This document shows, one piece after another, positions 42,901 to 51,300 of a stretch of DNA of 64,000 nt. The stretch is from Mytilisepta virgata. Lineage: Eukaryota > Mollusca > Bivalvia > Mytilida > Mytilidae. The notes under the pieces were generated by a model, which made no database searches, had not been told where the DNA came from, and saw nothing but the letters and a program-made list of their open reading frames with translations. The number at the start of each line of letters is the position of its first letter. Within the stretch, counting starts at the first letter, position 1. The translations under genes were made by a program, and so were the position numbers. The stretch lies in contig CM051516.1 of assembly GCA_028015205.1 (NCBI GenBank), forward strand, positions 33,866,230 through 33,930,229, written 5' to 3'.

Positions 42901-45900
42901 TGCCACTGGAAGTTAAGTAACAATCAATCAATCAATCAATCATAACACATTTGTTCAACAGTTCTCATTTTAAAGTGTTTTTCATGGTCTGGACTTTCAG
43001 AACTACATAGATGTTTGCACTGACACAATATTATCCTTCTGTGACTTGTAATTGCATTATAGAATACTTAACAGGAATGATGAGCTAAAAAAAACCCCAA
43101 AATAATCTTTATCCAACTCTGTTTGGCCACATGATAACAAAAATTACAAATATGCCAAAGCTCAGTTCGTAAAATTCCTTCCTTAAAATATTACCCATAA
43201 GACTGTGTAGAATCTGATAACATATGAAGTTAAATGTAATTTATAACCTTCCTTCAAGATTAATTTACATGTATTACTCCCCTTGGAAGATTTTCTAATG
43301 TCTGCACAAGACAGTATAATAAGAATAACCCTCTAGATTCAACATGGAATTTTTCAGCTCATATGATACTATTCTTCTTGCCTAAATATATAAAACATTT
43401 TAACATGGTGTTTTTGAAATATTTACCCTAAAAGCTTTTTCATATAGATCTGATAAGAAATTGTGAGCCTGAATTCTGTCATTGAATTGAATATTCTGTC
43501 TCATATAATTTGTGTAGTCCAACCAGTCTTCTGGCCTGTTTCCACAGTCTGTGATCTTCTTCATCCAGGTTCTGTAATCTGTAAATAATAAACTATACTA
43601 CTTTATGAAAATTTTGATGAATCTGGTAAATTTCATTTCAAATTTCATAGCTACATATATAACAAAATGTTATCAACGGAATTTTCAAGTAAAATTTATT
43701 TATTGGTAGCTGGTCAGACAAAATATAACAGCCTTTACTTTAACATAAAGTCCATTATTGTGACATATTGACTTTAGAAACTCTTTAATTACAAAATTAG
43801 GCCCTTTAATGTTTAATAAAAAGATCTTTTTTTACCATTGTGAATTATATCACCTGATGCCGATCTACCTGTAACTCTATCCCATGTGGTTCTATCCAGT
43901 TCGATCATATTTGTATCTCAAGAAATTCCTTCCATAGATAAGTTGAATCATTAAAATAAATTTATCATTGATTTACAGATTAACACCTCCTGGAGACATC
44001 TTCTCATAAAAGTGAATTTTATTCAGTGATTTAAATTTTATTTTGAAAAAGAATATTTGATAGGCATCACATATACAATATCCCATGGAATTGGACACAG
44101 GAAATATTGTGTAGGCATTAGTTAGACAATATCTGATAAGATTAGACTTGGAAAAGATTGATATATTATACAATTACTGCCCTCTGGGAGGGAGATATCC
44201 AAAATGGTCAACCTTGTTGAAGGGTCATTTCCCCGAGGGCTTTAGCATGAGTATCCAAGAACATGCTGTAAAAACGCCATTGTTCAATGTTGTCTCGGAT
44301 AGGTACATCAAAACTCTGTGGTTTCAAAGTCCTGTGGTTTCAAAGTTAATCTAAATTAAAAATATTTAAATTCGTGGTTTACTGGGACATACGAAAACCA
44401 CAAAAATTGGTATACTTCGAATAAAATTGAATTCACAGTATATTTACAAGATAGATCAATCTTCCTGTGTCTAATCCTATGGATATTGCCTGACTGATGC
44501 CTTTCCACAGGTTCCCACATAACTGGGAAAACAGGAAAAATCCAGGAATTTACTTTCATGCCTTCCCTGTCCTTGAAATTAAAAAAAGATGGCATAAACT
44601 GGGATAAACCCTTAAAATTTGTTGAATTGAAGTCTTTGGATAAAATTCATTACTTCCCTTTGATCATCGTTTTTTTCATCCCTACACAGCCTCAGACCGG
44701 CAAGTTGTGCAGTGAGTTTATAGTTTGCACATTATTTTGTGATGAATGTTTATGGGGCAAAACTATTCATTGTAAAAGCATTTGTTAGTATGTAGAATTA
44801 ATACTTCGTCTCTGTCCATGTAAAAAATAAGTAAAATTATTTTAATTATCACCCTTGAAAATCAGAAAAAATCCATTAAAAAACCCTGGAATTTATTGTT
44901 CAGAAAGTGTGGAAAGCCTGTTTAGATATATCAATCTTCGTGAGTCTAATTATTGGATATTGTATAACTGATGTGAACCCAACATGGCTAATCCTGTATC
45001 AGATCCTATTGGATATTGTATAACTGATGTCAACCCAACATGGCTAATCCTATTGGATATTGTTTATAATACAAGATATATTAATCTGCTTCAGTCTAAT
45101 CCTATGGGATGTGGCCTATAATACAATTTATTATACCTTACAGTATAATTAAATAAATCTATTGGTTAAAAAATGATCGCATGACATAGAATAATTCAGA
45201 TATTTCATTATAATCGGTGGTGCCGGGGAATAACCTCGACAAAATTCATTTGTCCGTTGAATAACCCTATTATTCCCCGCAGGTTAATAACCCATCATCA
45301 AATCATGAATCATCAGTATCCAAGGGTAAAACATTATTAGTCAGAAAAGGGTTATTTTTTGTGTATGTTACACAAACATATTTGTTCGGTATAATAAAAC
45401 AGTTATGGCCCTATGAGTCGGGGAGATATCCAAAATGGTCAACCTTGTTGAAGGGTCATTTCCCCGAGGGCTTTATCGGACAAATGAATTTTGTCGAGGT
45501 TATTCCCCGGCACCACCGATTATAATGAAATATCTGAATTATTCTATGTCATGCGATCAATATCCAATAATTAGACTCACGAAGATTGATATATCTAAAC
45601 AGGCTTTCCACACTTTCTGAACAATAAATTCCAGGGTTTTTTAATGGATTTTTTCTGATTTTCATGGGTGATAATTAAAATAATTTTACTTATTTTTTAC
45701 ATGGACAGAGACGAAGTATTAATTCTACATACTAACAAATGCTTTTACGATGAATAGTTTTGCCCCATAAACATTCATCACAAAATAATGTGCAAACTAT
45801 AAACTCACTGTACAACTTGCCGGTCTGAGGCTGTGTAGGGATGAAAAAAAACGATGATCAAAGGGAAGTAATGAATTTTATCCAAAGACTTCAATTCAAC

Positions 45901-46872
45901 AAATTTTAAGGGTTTATCCCAGTTTATGCCATCTTTTTTTAATTTCAAGGACAGGGAAGGCATGAAAGTAAATTCCTGGGTTTTTCCTGTTTTCCCAGTT
46001 ATGTGGGAACCTGTGGAAAGGCATCAGTCAGGCAATATCCATAGGATTAGACACAGGAAGATTGATCTATCTTGTAAATATACTGTGAATTCAATTTTAT
46101 TCAAAGTATACCAATTTTTGTGGTTTTCGTATGTCCCAGTAAACCACGAATTTAAATATTTTTAATTTAGCTTAATTTTGAAACCACAGGACTTTGAAAC
46201 CACAGAGTTTTGATGTACCTATCCGAGACAACATTGAATAATGGCGTTTTTACAGCATGTTCTTGGATACTGACATATGATAAGTCAGCCAAAGGATACA
46301 GTGTTTTGTGTTATTTTGTCTTTGGAAACATAAACTCTCAAACAATTTTCTTTAAATATACCTTGACTGTGTAAATTGTCATTGAAACACTACTGTGTTG
46401 TGTTGAAGCATTAATCAAACATTCAAGAAAAATATTAATCCTAAGTAGGCCTAAAAAAGACAGACTTTCTCATAAATTACAGTAAAAACATCTTGTAAAA
46501 AGATAATGAAGCAGACATTATAGATAGTAATCGCATTAAAGATATGTATGTGTATGCCCCTACACATTCCTGGTTTGAAAATTTCATCGCCGGGATAAAT
46601 TTATTATACAGTCAGTTACAGGGAGATACAGGAATATATGGAGTGCAGGAAAGAATTTTGTATCGTGTCCCGATACAAAATTTTTTCTTGCACTTCATAT
46701 ATTCCTGTATACCCCCCCCCCCTTGTAATGGACTGTATAACTAATAATATCCCACAGGATTAAGACTCAGAAAAAGGTGGATATATCCTATATTACCTGT
46801 AACTTCATTGGTATCTTCTTTTTTTAGTTTATGCAGTTTACTCTTTAATGTACTCATAGATAGGGATGTCAT
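15915..46872 (-). CDS. TTK: Dual-specificity protein kinase TTK (Mps1), complete, 17 coding exons
   Basis: Mitotic checkpoint kinase; known family members act at unattached kinetochores and phosphorylate KNL1. Coding exons (minus strand): 46872-46797, 43578-43427, 41999-41926, 40487-40381, 38905-38768, 38041-37951, 35650-35483, 34889-34753, 34360-33946, 33452-33278, 32977-32823, 32151-31982, 22547-22348, 20021-19845, 18447-18363, 17343-17234, 15968-15915. They sum to 2,484 nt (827 aa; human TTK is 857). Residues about 30-190 form the TPR-like N-terminal module ([24 protein letters not shown]). A Ser/Thr-rich linker follows. The kinase domain has glycine loop GQGGSS (505-510), Lys526, Glu544, catalytic HSDLKP (Asp625), DFG (642-644), activation loop [14 protein letters not shown] (669-671) and DVWSLG (692-697). 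HSD instead of HRD is normal for Mps1. The C-terminal tail ends at the stop at 15915-15917. The ATG lies 6 nt inside an exon beginning at 46878, so a further 5' non-coding exon is expected. Confidence 0.93.
16191..17213 (+). mobile_element. Tandem-unit element next to TTK exon 16
   Basis: Starts AACAAGAGACTCAGAGGGCT and ends in an AGGTGAGCTAAAA segment after CAGACGGACGGACAGCGGAC. In between are five units of about 135-150 bp with AAGGACCTTCCATAGATGCT, CAGTTCATTTGGCTTTACGG and GTTTCAGAGGAGAAGAA. Some units stay open in one frame, but this is repeat-derived. The start (GCTCACC) and end (GGTGAGC) are complementary. Confidence 0.75.
19103..19611. mobile_element. MITE with pogo-like termini, TA flanks (509 bp)
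   Basis: The termini CCGTAGAAGTTCGATGGCTC and CAGTCAAACTCCAGTAGCTC (reverse complement) are flanked by TA at 19101-19102 and 19612-19613. The interior word AAAATACACTATTTTGTAAT is shared with the copy at 59615-60120. TTK intron 14. Confidence 0.8.
20438..20479. repeat. Perfect 16-bp stem hairpin
   Basis: GAAACCCAGAGCAAGA (20438-20453) is the exact reverse complement of 20464-20479, with a 10-nt loop. TTK intron 13. The origin is unknown; possibly an element end. Confidence 0.8.
20595..21401. mobile_element. Non-autonomous DNA element with CAGGGTTCTC termini (807 bp)
   Basis: The inverted ends CAGGGTTCTCACTAAG and CAGGGTTCTCGCTAAG (reverse complement) are flanked by AAATT at 20590-20594 and 21402-21406. 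Near the left end GATGAGTCC/GGACTCATC repeats form small palindromes. A related truncated piece lies at about 50470-50582. TTK intron 13. Confidence 0.75.
22546..22695. repeat. 45-bp tandem repeat spanning the TTK exon 13 splice acceptor
   Basis: Three units start at 22546, 22591 and 22636, with a partial fourth at 22681, period exactly 45 bp. Read on the minus strand each unit contains GGTGATTTTCAGGT (the partial one CTGATTTTCAGGT), that is, a full 3' splice-site motif. The innermost copy is the acceptor of the exon carrying HSDLKP and DFG. Confidence 0.9.
22898..23501. mobile_element. MITE with GTCAACTCT termini (604 bp)
   Basis: Left AAGTCAACTCTCGTTATCTC and right (reverse complement) CAGTCAACTCTTGTTATCTC, with TA at 22896-22897 and 23502-23503. 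A perfect 19-bp inverted pair (23323-23341 with 23349-23367) forms an internal hairpin. It lies in TTK intron 12, about 260 bp from the Kolobok-like element. Confidence 0.8.
23767..23968. repeat. Left terminal/subterminal inverted repeat of Kolobok-like element
   Basis: Contains the outer 14-bp terminus, the 16-bp ATTTTGAATTTCCCGC block (23895-23910) and the block ending ATTCCGGTTT (23945-23968). The inner block includes TGACGTCA, a perfect CRE-type palindrome. It lies 77 bp upstream of the ATG of the P2X7-C-like gene, so the terminus probably also serves as its promoter. Confidence 0.7.
24046..25659 (+). CDS. P2X7 C-terminal ('ballast') domain-like Cys-rich protein, transposon-borne
   Basis: Two coding exons, 24046-24398 and 25470-25659, join in frame through AACAG|GT and TTGCAG|G to give 180 aa. 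The protein resembles the cytoplasmic ballast domain of vertebrate P2X7, which binds zinc through clustered cysteines. WCQCGKC (Cys46, 48, 51), ECVCC (Cys59, 61, 62), Cys77, then AYRQFVCW (residues 124-131) and VVIPSC (Cys149) with IREAFP and YTGF follow the family order. No membrane segment or P2X channel ectodomain is present, so this is a stand-alone soluble domain. The N-terminal 40 residues are acidic and probably flexible. A possible poly(A) signal AATAAA lies at 25849-25854. The gene sits inside the Kolobok-like element, convergent with its transposase. Whether it helps transposition or is captured cargo is unknown. Confidence 0.85.
24399..25469 (+). other. Intron of the P2X7-C-like gene with poly(G) tract
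   Basis: GT...AG intron of 1,071 bp. It contains an uninterrupted G run at about 24520-24546 followed by ordinary AT-rich sequence. No other gene or element was recognised. Confidence 0.7.
26400..26870 (+). mobile_element. SINE-like element with duplicated tail, inside Kolobok-like element
   Basis: The body (TAACCTCTTTTTCCAGTGGC and onward) resembles the element at 42542-42942. The tail unit CTGAATATAGCTGAAATATT...ACAATAACCAATCAATCAAT occurs twice in tandem (about 26701-26785 and 26790-26865). It lies just 3' of the transposase stop. Confidence 0.65.
26885..31644 (-). CDS. THAP-domain transposase of Kolobok-like element, intact, 3 exons
   Basis: Coding exons 31644-31270, 30316-30125 and 28750-26885 are all phase 0 and give 810 aa; the stop is at 26887-26885. 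Residues 1-97 form a THAP zinc finger: Cys4, Cys9, Trp39, Cys62, His65 and the closing SIPTIV box. Exon 2 is basic ([16 protein letters not shown]), suggesting a nuclear signal. Exon 3 has a CGHPCEIC motif, then a probable RNase H-like DDE core: [10 protein letters not shown] (Asp472, Asp476), ATDRH (Asp539), HQFDVWH, and CHTGNLE (Glu686) followed by KYTPKR. The choice of the third acid is inference. The Met at 31644 is preferred over 31656 because MPSC is the usual THAP start. The gene runs with TTK, inside its intron 12. No stop or frameshift was found. Confidence 0.85.
29610..29889 (-). mobile_element. tRNA-derived SINE inside transposase intron 2
   Basis: The head GGGGCCTGGGTGGCCGAGTG, B box GCGAGTTTGATCCC, body CTTCCTCCACCACTAAAACT and CAATCAATCAATT tail are all present. 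A 12-bp duplication AGTAAAAATAAA lies at 29598-29609 and 29890-29901. It is nested within the Kolobok-like element. Confidence 0.88.
31694..31925. repeat. Right terminal/subterminal inverted repeat of Kolobok-like element
   Basis: Mirror of the left end: outer terminus at 31912-31925, 16-bp block at 31785-31800, CCGGAAT/TGACGT block at 31694-31717. It lies 49 bp upstream of the THAP transposase ATG (31644), so it probably carries that gene's promoter. Confidence 0.7.
31926..31929. repeat. TTAA target-site duplication, right end of Kolobok-like element
   Basis: TTAA directly follows the terminal CCTTCTCCT and matches the TTAA at 23763-23766 on the other side. The site lies 52 bp beyond the donor edge of TTK coding exon 12. 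Confidence 0.75.
32152..32822. other. TTK intron 11, diverged repeat traces
   Basis: Contains CATGTTGCGGTGGGGAG and a GACGGACAAACAGACGCC stretch like the ends of the tandem-unit elements, suggesting a degraded copy. Not resolvable further. Confidence 0.4.
34519..34697 (-). mobile_element. 5'-truncated SINE with 13-bp target duplication
   Basis: Same body as the 7935-8202 copy, but the tRNA head is missing upstream of the B box. AACCATGATAGAT flanks it at 34506-34518 and 34698-34710, the expected outcome of incomplete target-primed reverse transcription. It lies in the TTK intron between exons 34889-34753 and 34360-33946. Confidence 0.88.
36919..37773. mobile_element. MITE-like element, CAGTAATTAC-type termini (855 bp)
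   Basis: Left CCGTAATAACCCTAATTATT-GGAC and right (reverse complement) CTGTAATTACTCTATTTATT-GGAC, flanked by TA (36917-36918, 37774-37775). No open frame. TTK intron between exons 38041-37951 and 35650-35483. Confidence 0.75.
39255..39870 (+). mobile_element. Second copy of the 'CCTTCCATAGATGCTTCA' tandem-unit element
   Basis: Begins AACAAGGGGCTCAGGAGAAT and GAGCCTGTATAGCTCACCTG, with four diverged units carrying CTTCCATAGATGCTTCA and GTTTCAGAGGAGAAGA. It lacks the terminal ACGGACGGAC/GGTGAGC part. It lies in the TTK intron between exons 38905-38768 and 40487-40381. Confidence 0.7.
40488..41925. other. TTK intron 3, nothing recognised
   Basis: AT-rich intronic sequence between exons 41999-41926 and 40487-40381. 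No gene or clear element. Confidence 0.6.
42542..42942 (+). mobile_element. SINE-like element with CAAT tail, TTK intron
   Basis: Shares body and tail words with the element at 26400-26870: AGTGGCAGTCAAAATTGGTT, CCTGAAGAAGCATGAAATAT and a terminal CAATCAATCAATCAAT. The head near 42542 is not clearly tRNA-like. Confidence 0.65.
44190..46270. repeat. Foldback structure: long inverted repeat with flanking direct repeat
   Basis: The right arm 45477-46270 (794 bp) is inverted relative to 44251-44962 (712 bp) plus 45174-45256 (83 bp). The left arm is split by a 211-bp insert holding two ATTGGATATTGTATAACTGA units. The loop is 220 bp (45257-45476). A 55-bp sequence starting GGGAGATATCCAAAATGG occurs in direct orientation at 44190-44244 and 45421-45475. 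Arms look nearly identical by eye. Open frames seen here are mirror images, not genes. TTK intron 1 region, between exons 43578 and 46797. Confidence 0.88.
46605..46739. repeat. Near-perfect hairpin of about 135 bp
   Basis: TATACAGTC at the left pairs with GACTGTATA at the right. Internally TACAGGAATATATG pairs with CATATATTCCTGTA, and TTTTGTATCG with CGATACAAAA around a 5-nt centre (46666-46670). A C-run of about 11 sits in the right arm. It is probably a hairpin MITE or a cruciform-prone palindrome. Confidence 0.8.
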
Positions 46873-47840
46873 CTTTATCTACAATATAAATACACTTACA
46901 TTAAGATAATAAACCAAAAACATTAACAAGCATAAGTGAAAAAAACTGCATAAGTAATTTTAAGTTTAGAATCTAATCTGCTATTTTTAGTATGGTTGAT
47001 TCCTCAGATTTTTGCATGAGCCAATAAAATGTATGACTTTGAACAAACACAGGTTTTGTTTCTGGTTCAGAGCATTTATAACATAATGTTTCCCTAGATT
47101 ACAGGTAAATGCATGTTATTCAAATCCACTAAAAATGTCCCATTTTCATGCCTTTTCTCTAAAACTGATAACAATTTAGTGTTGCAGGATAAACAAAATA
47201 TAAGTGCATTGTCGGAGAATATAAAGTTTATTTGTACTTGCTGCGAAACAGCTAAGAAATGCTTCGTAAACCTCACATTTTTTCCATTTCTAAGGGTCGT
47301 ACCAATAAAATTCATATTTTCTGACAATGCACATACATTGTATATCTAAGACCTAGGCTATGTTTACTTTTATGACATACCTATTTCAATATGGAAGTGT
47401 CACGGAAGTGAAACATTTTATCAGAATACCTTTGGCATCAAGTGTGTTAAAGAACAGAGAACACTTGAGGTACTGATAAGGCCAAATAAAAATATATATG
47501 TGTTTCCGATGACCCTATTTCTTTGCGGCTGTTTTGTCAACCTAAACATTCATGGCAGCCCACCTGCTAGCGGCCAGCGGTTTACTGGCATGTCGCTATG
47601 GCCAATGCCAACACATACATACAAAAAATGTGTTTGTTGCCATGTCTATACATATTTATAAGAGGATAAATGACAAAGGTCGTCACATATAGAGCAGGAT
47701 CTGCTATTAAACCATTCCAGAGTATCTAAGATCACCCTTGGTTTTTGTTGGGGTTCATGTTGCTATCAGACCACCACACATCCTTTAAATGGAATGGAAA
47801 CTATACTTGTATGTCAAATTTACATATTAATGGAATGATG

Positions 47841-48705
47841 CTACAACATCAGATATATATGAATACGAAGACCCATTGGTAGCCTTGAGCTGTTTTCTGC
47901 TCTTTGGTCAGGTTGTTGTCTCTTTGACGCATTCCCCGTTACATACCTTGTCATTGGTAGAGATAAATCATACTTTGTTAAAAACCACTTTAAATCTAAC
48001 AAAAAATATACAGAGGACGAAATTGTCCGGATGATTGAATTTTTGATTGACAACATATTTGTTCAATTTGGTGGACGTGTTTTCCAACAGACAATTGGCA
48101 TTCCTATGGGTACTAATTGTGCGCCACTACAGGCCGACTTGTTCCTTTACTCATATGAGGCAGATTTCCTTGACGGGCTTCTTAAGGAAAAACAGAAGAA
48201 GTTAGCCTGTACCTTTAATTTCAGCTTCCGCTACATAGATGATGTTTTATCACTCAACAATTCACATTTTGGGAATTTCTTACATCTCATTTATCCCAAT
48301 CAGCTCGAAATTAAGGATACCATAGACACTGCCAAGTCTGCATCTTATCTTGACCTTCACCTCGAAATTGACACAAGAGGAAGGTTGAATACAAAACTTT
48401 ACGACAAACGGGATGACTTTGACTTTCCAATCGTCAACTTTCCATTTTTGAGCAGCAATATTCCAGAAGCGCCGGCGTATGGAGTATATATTTCACAACT
48501 CATACATGTACGTTATTCCAGAGCTTGTGACATATACACTGACTTCCTGGACAGAGCCTGGCTCCTGACAGAAAAGTTGCTCAGACAGGGGTACGTTACT
48601 CCTAAGCTGAAGTCATCCTTATTAAACTTTTATGGGCTTCATCATAACTTGGTTGACAGGTATGAAAAAACTGTTTCCCAAATGAAAATGGACCTGTTCC
48701 ATTGA
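47841..48705 (+). pseudogene. Reverse-transcriptase fragment of a retroelement
   Basis: An open frame continuous from about 47925 (VTYLVIGRDKSYFVKNHFKS) to 48705 includes GIPMGTNCAPLQADLFLYSY (finger/palm), the FRYIDDVLSL catalytic box with the DD pair, YLDLHLEID and TKLYDKRDD. This is the C-terminal half of an RT common in bivalve and other animal genomes, possibly Penelope-like; class not settled. It is 5'-truncated. It contains an unusual IHVRYSRAC stretch, where CATGTACGT seems inserted. The flanks carry repeat words also seen at 47700-47760 and 48790-48840 (GGGGTTCATGTTG, GGGGTCCATGTTG). Not a host gene. Confidence 0.75.
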
Positions 48706-49254
48706 TATTATCCCTTCCTTATACCACATTTGACATGGGCAGCATGGCGGGTGTCCTGCACGAAGCAGAGACTGCTTACTCTTCCAGAGCACCTGAGTCT
48801 ACCCCCGGTTTTTTGGTGGGGTCCATGTTGTTCATACATGTACGTTTCTAGTTTTTAATTGTAGTGCATGTATTGTTTTGGTCTTGTCTTCGTTGTTCTC
48901 CGGAGTTATTAAGTTGTTACGATTTTTCTCTCCTTCGAATATACTTTTGGTATTTCTTGACTTTATTCGTTCTCTATCCTTTAGGTTTACAAATATTACA
49001 GATACACATCAAAATCAGATATCAAGCAAAGATAAATATAACCCACTCAGTCACAGTCGAAATCTATTTACCGCCGCTCCCAAAAAAAAGTCTACCTACA
49101 TACCCTATATTGAAAACTGATGTAATAGCAAACACACATATTTTTGTTTTTGCGGGGGGGGGAGGGGCCTAATGAGCTCTGAAATGAATATGTAAATTGG
49201 TGGAATTTTATACAAATTTTTCACTTCCGGTCAGGGTAAACATACAGTCATCAG

Positions 49255-49345
49255 AAATCTGACCAATGGGATTGGTGGTAAGCAAGGGCTAAAAGGTAGG
49301 CTGAGGCGAGATAGAAAATATTTATGATTATTTGAAATTTGGCGC
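49255..49345 (-). promoter_or_regulatory. Candidate cell-cycle promoter motifs upstream of TTK
   Basis: Two CCAAT-type sites (CCAAT in GACCAATGGG 49261-49270; ATTGGTGG 49271-49278), an E2F-type TTTGGCGC (49338-49345), a CHR-like TTTGAA (49331-49336) and CTTCCGG nearby (about 49222) cluster within about 130 bp. This combination is known for G2/M genes such as TTK. Position fits a non-coding first exon below 49.25 kb. Purely motif-based. Confidence 0.3.
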
Positions 49346-49749
49346 TCTCGGAACTGATAGACAGGGCAGCCGAAGTCTCGAAAAGTGGTTAAATACCGCA
49401 AAGTATATGAATTTGAGTCCCTGTGGACAGAGTGTACGAAGCCTGGAATTGGCAAAACTGCAAGTGCAAAGAGAAAACGTGCATTATTTTTCTTTTTTAC
49501 TAGTAAAATACAGCTACCATGGATCCTCGCAACGTATCTAGATGCATTCTTTATACATATTTTTTAGTCTGGACGCATCAGTTTTACTTCAGATGAGTCC
49601 CTGTACGCATCTATGCAGGCGGATTCTGATCATGTCTGGTCTGCTTCCAATAGGATACTAACTTTTGTAAACAAGGTAAATGGTGGCAACGAAAATTAAC
49701 CTGTGATAAACCAGGTTAATTTTCTTTAAACACATTTATTTCATTGGCT

Positions 49750-50290
49750 TGAGTGATTAACTAGAAATTGTGTCAGTAGGACACAGATGCCCTGCCTAAA
49801 ATGTAGGTCATCATGTATGAATGCTATGTACTATCCAAGGCACATCCACTGATGAAGTTTCATTGATACACTATTCTTAGTTCCAAAGAAATTAACCTAA
49901 ACGCAAAACTTAACCAGAGTCACTCAAGCATAAAATGTAGGTCATAATGACCCAATCATTGTATGACTGCTCAGTACTACCCAAGGCACATCAACAGATG
50001 AATTTTTATTGATACACTATGCTTAGTTCCAAAGAAATGAACCTAAATGCAAAACTTAACCAGAGTTGCTCAAGCATAAAATGTAGGTCACAATGACTCA
50101 ATTATCATATGACTGTTCAATACTACCCAAGGCCAAGGCACATCCACTGATGAAGTTTCATTGATACACTATGCTTAGTTCCAAAGAAATGAACCTTAAC
50201 TTAAAACTTAACCACATAGTTTAGACTATGGACGGACAAGGGTAACTGTATATGCCCCATCCACATTCATGGGCGGGGCATAAAAATATT
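49750..50290 (+). mobile_element. Tandem-unit element ending in a GGGGCATA hairpin
   Basis: Three units of about 146 bp share AAAATGTAGGTCATAATGAC, CCAAGGCACATCCACTGATG and ATACACTATGCTTAGTTCCA. After GGACGGACAAGG comes TATGCCCC (50251-50258) paired with GGGGCATA (50275-50282), then AAAAAT. A terminal hairpin of this kind fits a rolling-circle (Helentron-type) non-autonomous element. Confidence 0.65.
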
Positions 50291-50624
50291 TGAAAAATTC
50301 TACAATTCAAAAAATACATGTATAAGATGAAAAAGTCATAAATGGCTTTGAATAAATAATAATAATTAGTTAACAAGGTTCAAGCATATATTGGGAGTAA
50401 CATGATTCAAAATTTTGGAAACAAAACTTGTGAACATTCAACAACAACACACTGTACATGGTGACGTCATATATTCTGGACTCACAGAAATAATTTGGGA
50501 CTCGTGAAAATTTTGTGGAACTCACCAATTTTAAAAGTGATGAGTTCAGAATTCACCAAGAAAAAATCCTATGGGGAACCCTGCAGCTACCTCAGCTGTG
50601 TATAACTTTGACCTAACAAGCATA

Positions 50625-50692
50625 TTTGTTTTGTACTGTAACACTATGCCCTCCATGCCCATGGAGGCTAATAAAATCTTCTTCTTCTATAG
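50625..50692 (+). mobile_element. LINE-like 3' tail fragment
   Basis: GCCTCCATGGGCATGGAGGG forms a short hairpin in the opposite sense and is followed by CTAATAAAATCTTCTTCTTC. This combination of stem, AATAAA and short tandem tail is usual for truncated LINE ends. No coding part remains. Confidence 0.45.
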
Positions 50693-51074
50693 ATGTACTT
50701 AAGGGGGTGACATATCGAACTCTTGCCACTGCCTAGTCCTTCACTAGCCCGAAAGACTAGTGGCAACAAACATTTTAGTGTGGACTATATGATAATATTT
50801 AGGCATGCCTTCAAAACTGGGTTTGAGCCAAGTTGAGAAATTTGATAATAAATCAGGGTTTTATATAAAGAAGTAGATGTGTCACATATTAACTATAGAA
50901 TGGGATCTACTCATTTCATATCAAGTTAGTTACTCTTATTGTATCAGCTTATGGATTTAATATTTGTGTTTCATATTTCCCTGTCTTTTTCAGAGAACTG
51001 TCCTTTGTTTTCATTAGCCGACAGCATTCGTTAAACGAAATACTATTGGTTAAAAATCCCAAAGTTCCATAACT

Positions 51075-51110
51075 CTGAACAGGAAGTGATTTTTGACCGG
51101 ATGTTGTTTT
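51075..51110. promoter_or_regulatory. ETS-type motifs upstream of ARHGAP1
   Basis: AGGAAGTG (51081-51088) and CCGGATGT (51098-51105) lie 200 bp before the ARHGAP1 ATG, a usual distance for a TATA-less housekeeping promoter. Weak evidence on its own. Confidence 0.3.
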
Positions 51111-51300
51111 CTGTCTTCTGTCACAGTTTGACAAAATCGTAAAATCAATGAAATTTACGAATCAGTTTATTGTATCATTTTACAGAGACGACCACCTCGA
51201 ATTTTGAATAATCATATATACTAAAAATTTAAGATAGAGTAAGAAAAATGCTGCTGAATTGATCTGTATGCCCGTTTGACCTACAGTGCAGTATCTCAAA

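Noticed and set aside
44356..46165. Two near-identical 79-aa frames [12 protein letters not shown]...
   Set aside because: They are mirror copies in the arms of the inverted repeat and have no homology; the match reflects the DNA duplication.
49332..49567. Short plus-strand frames near the candidate promoter
   Set aside because: No recognisable motif, no splice-supported continuation and two overlapping frames of similar length; left unassigned.
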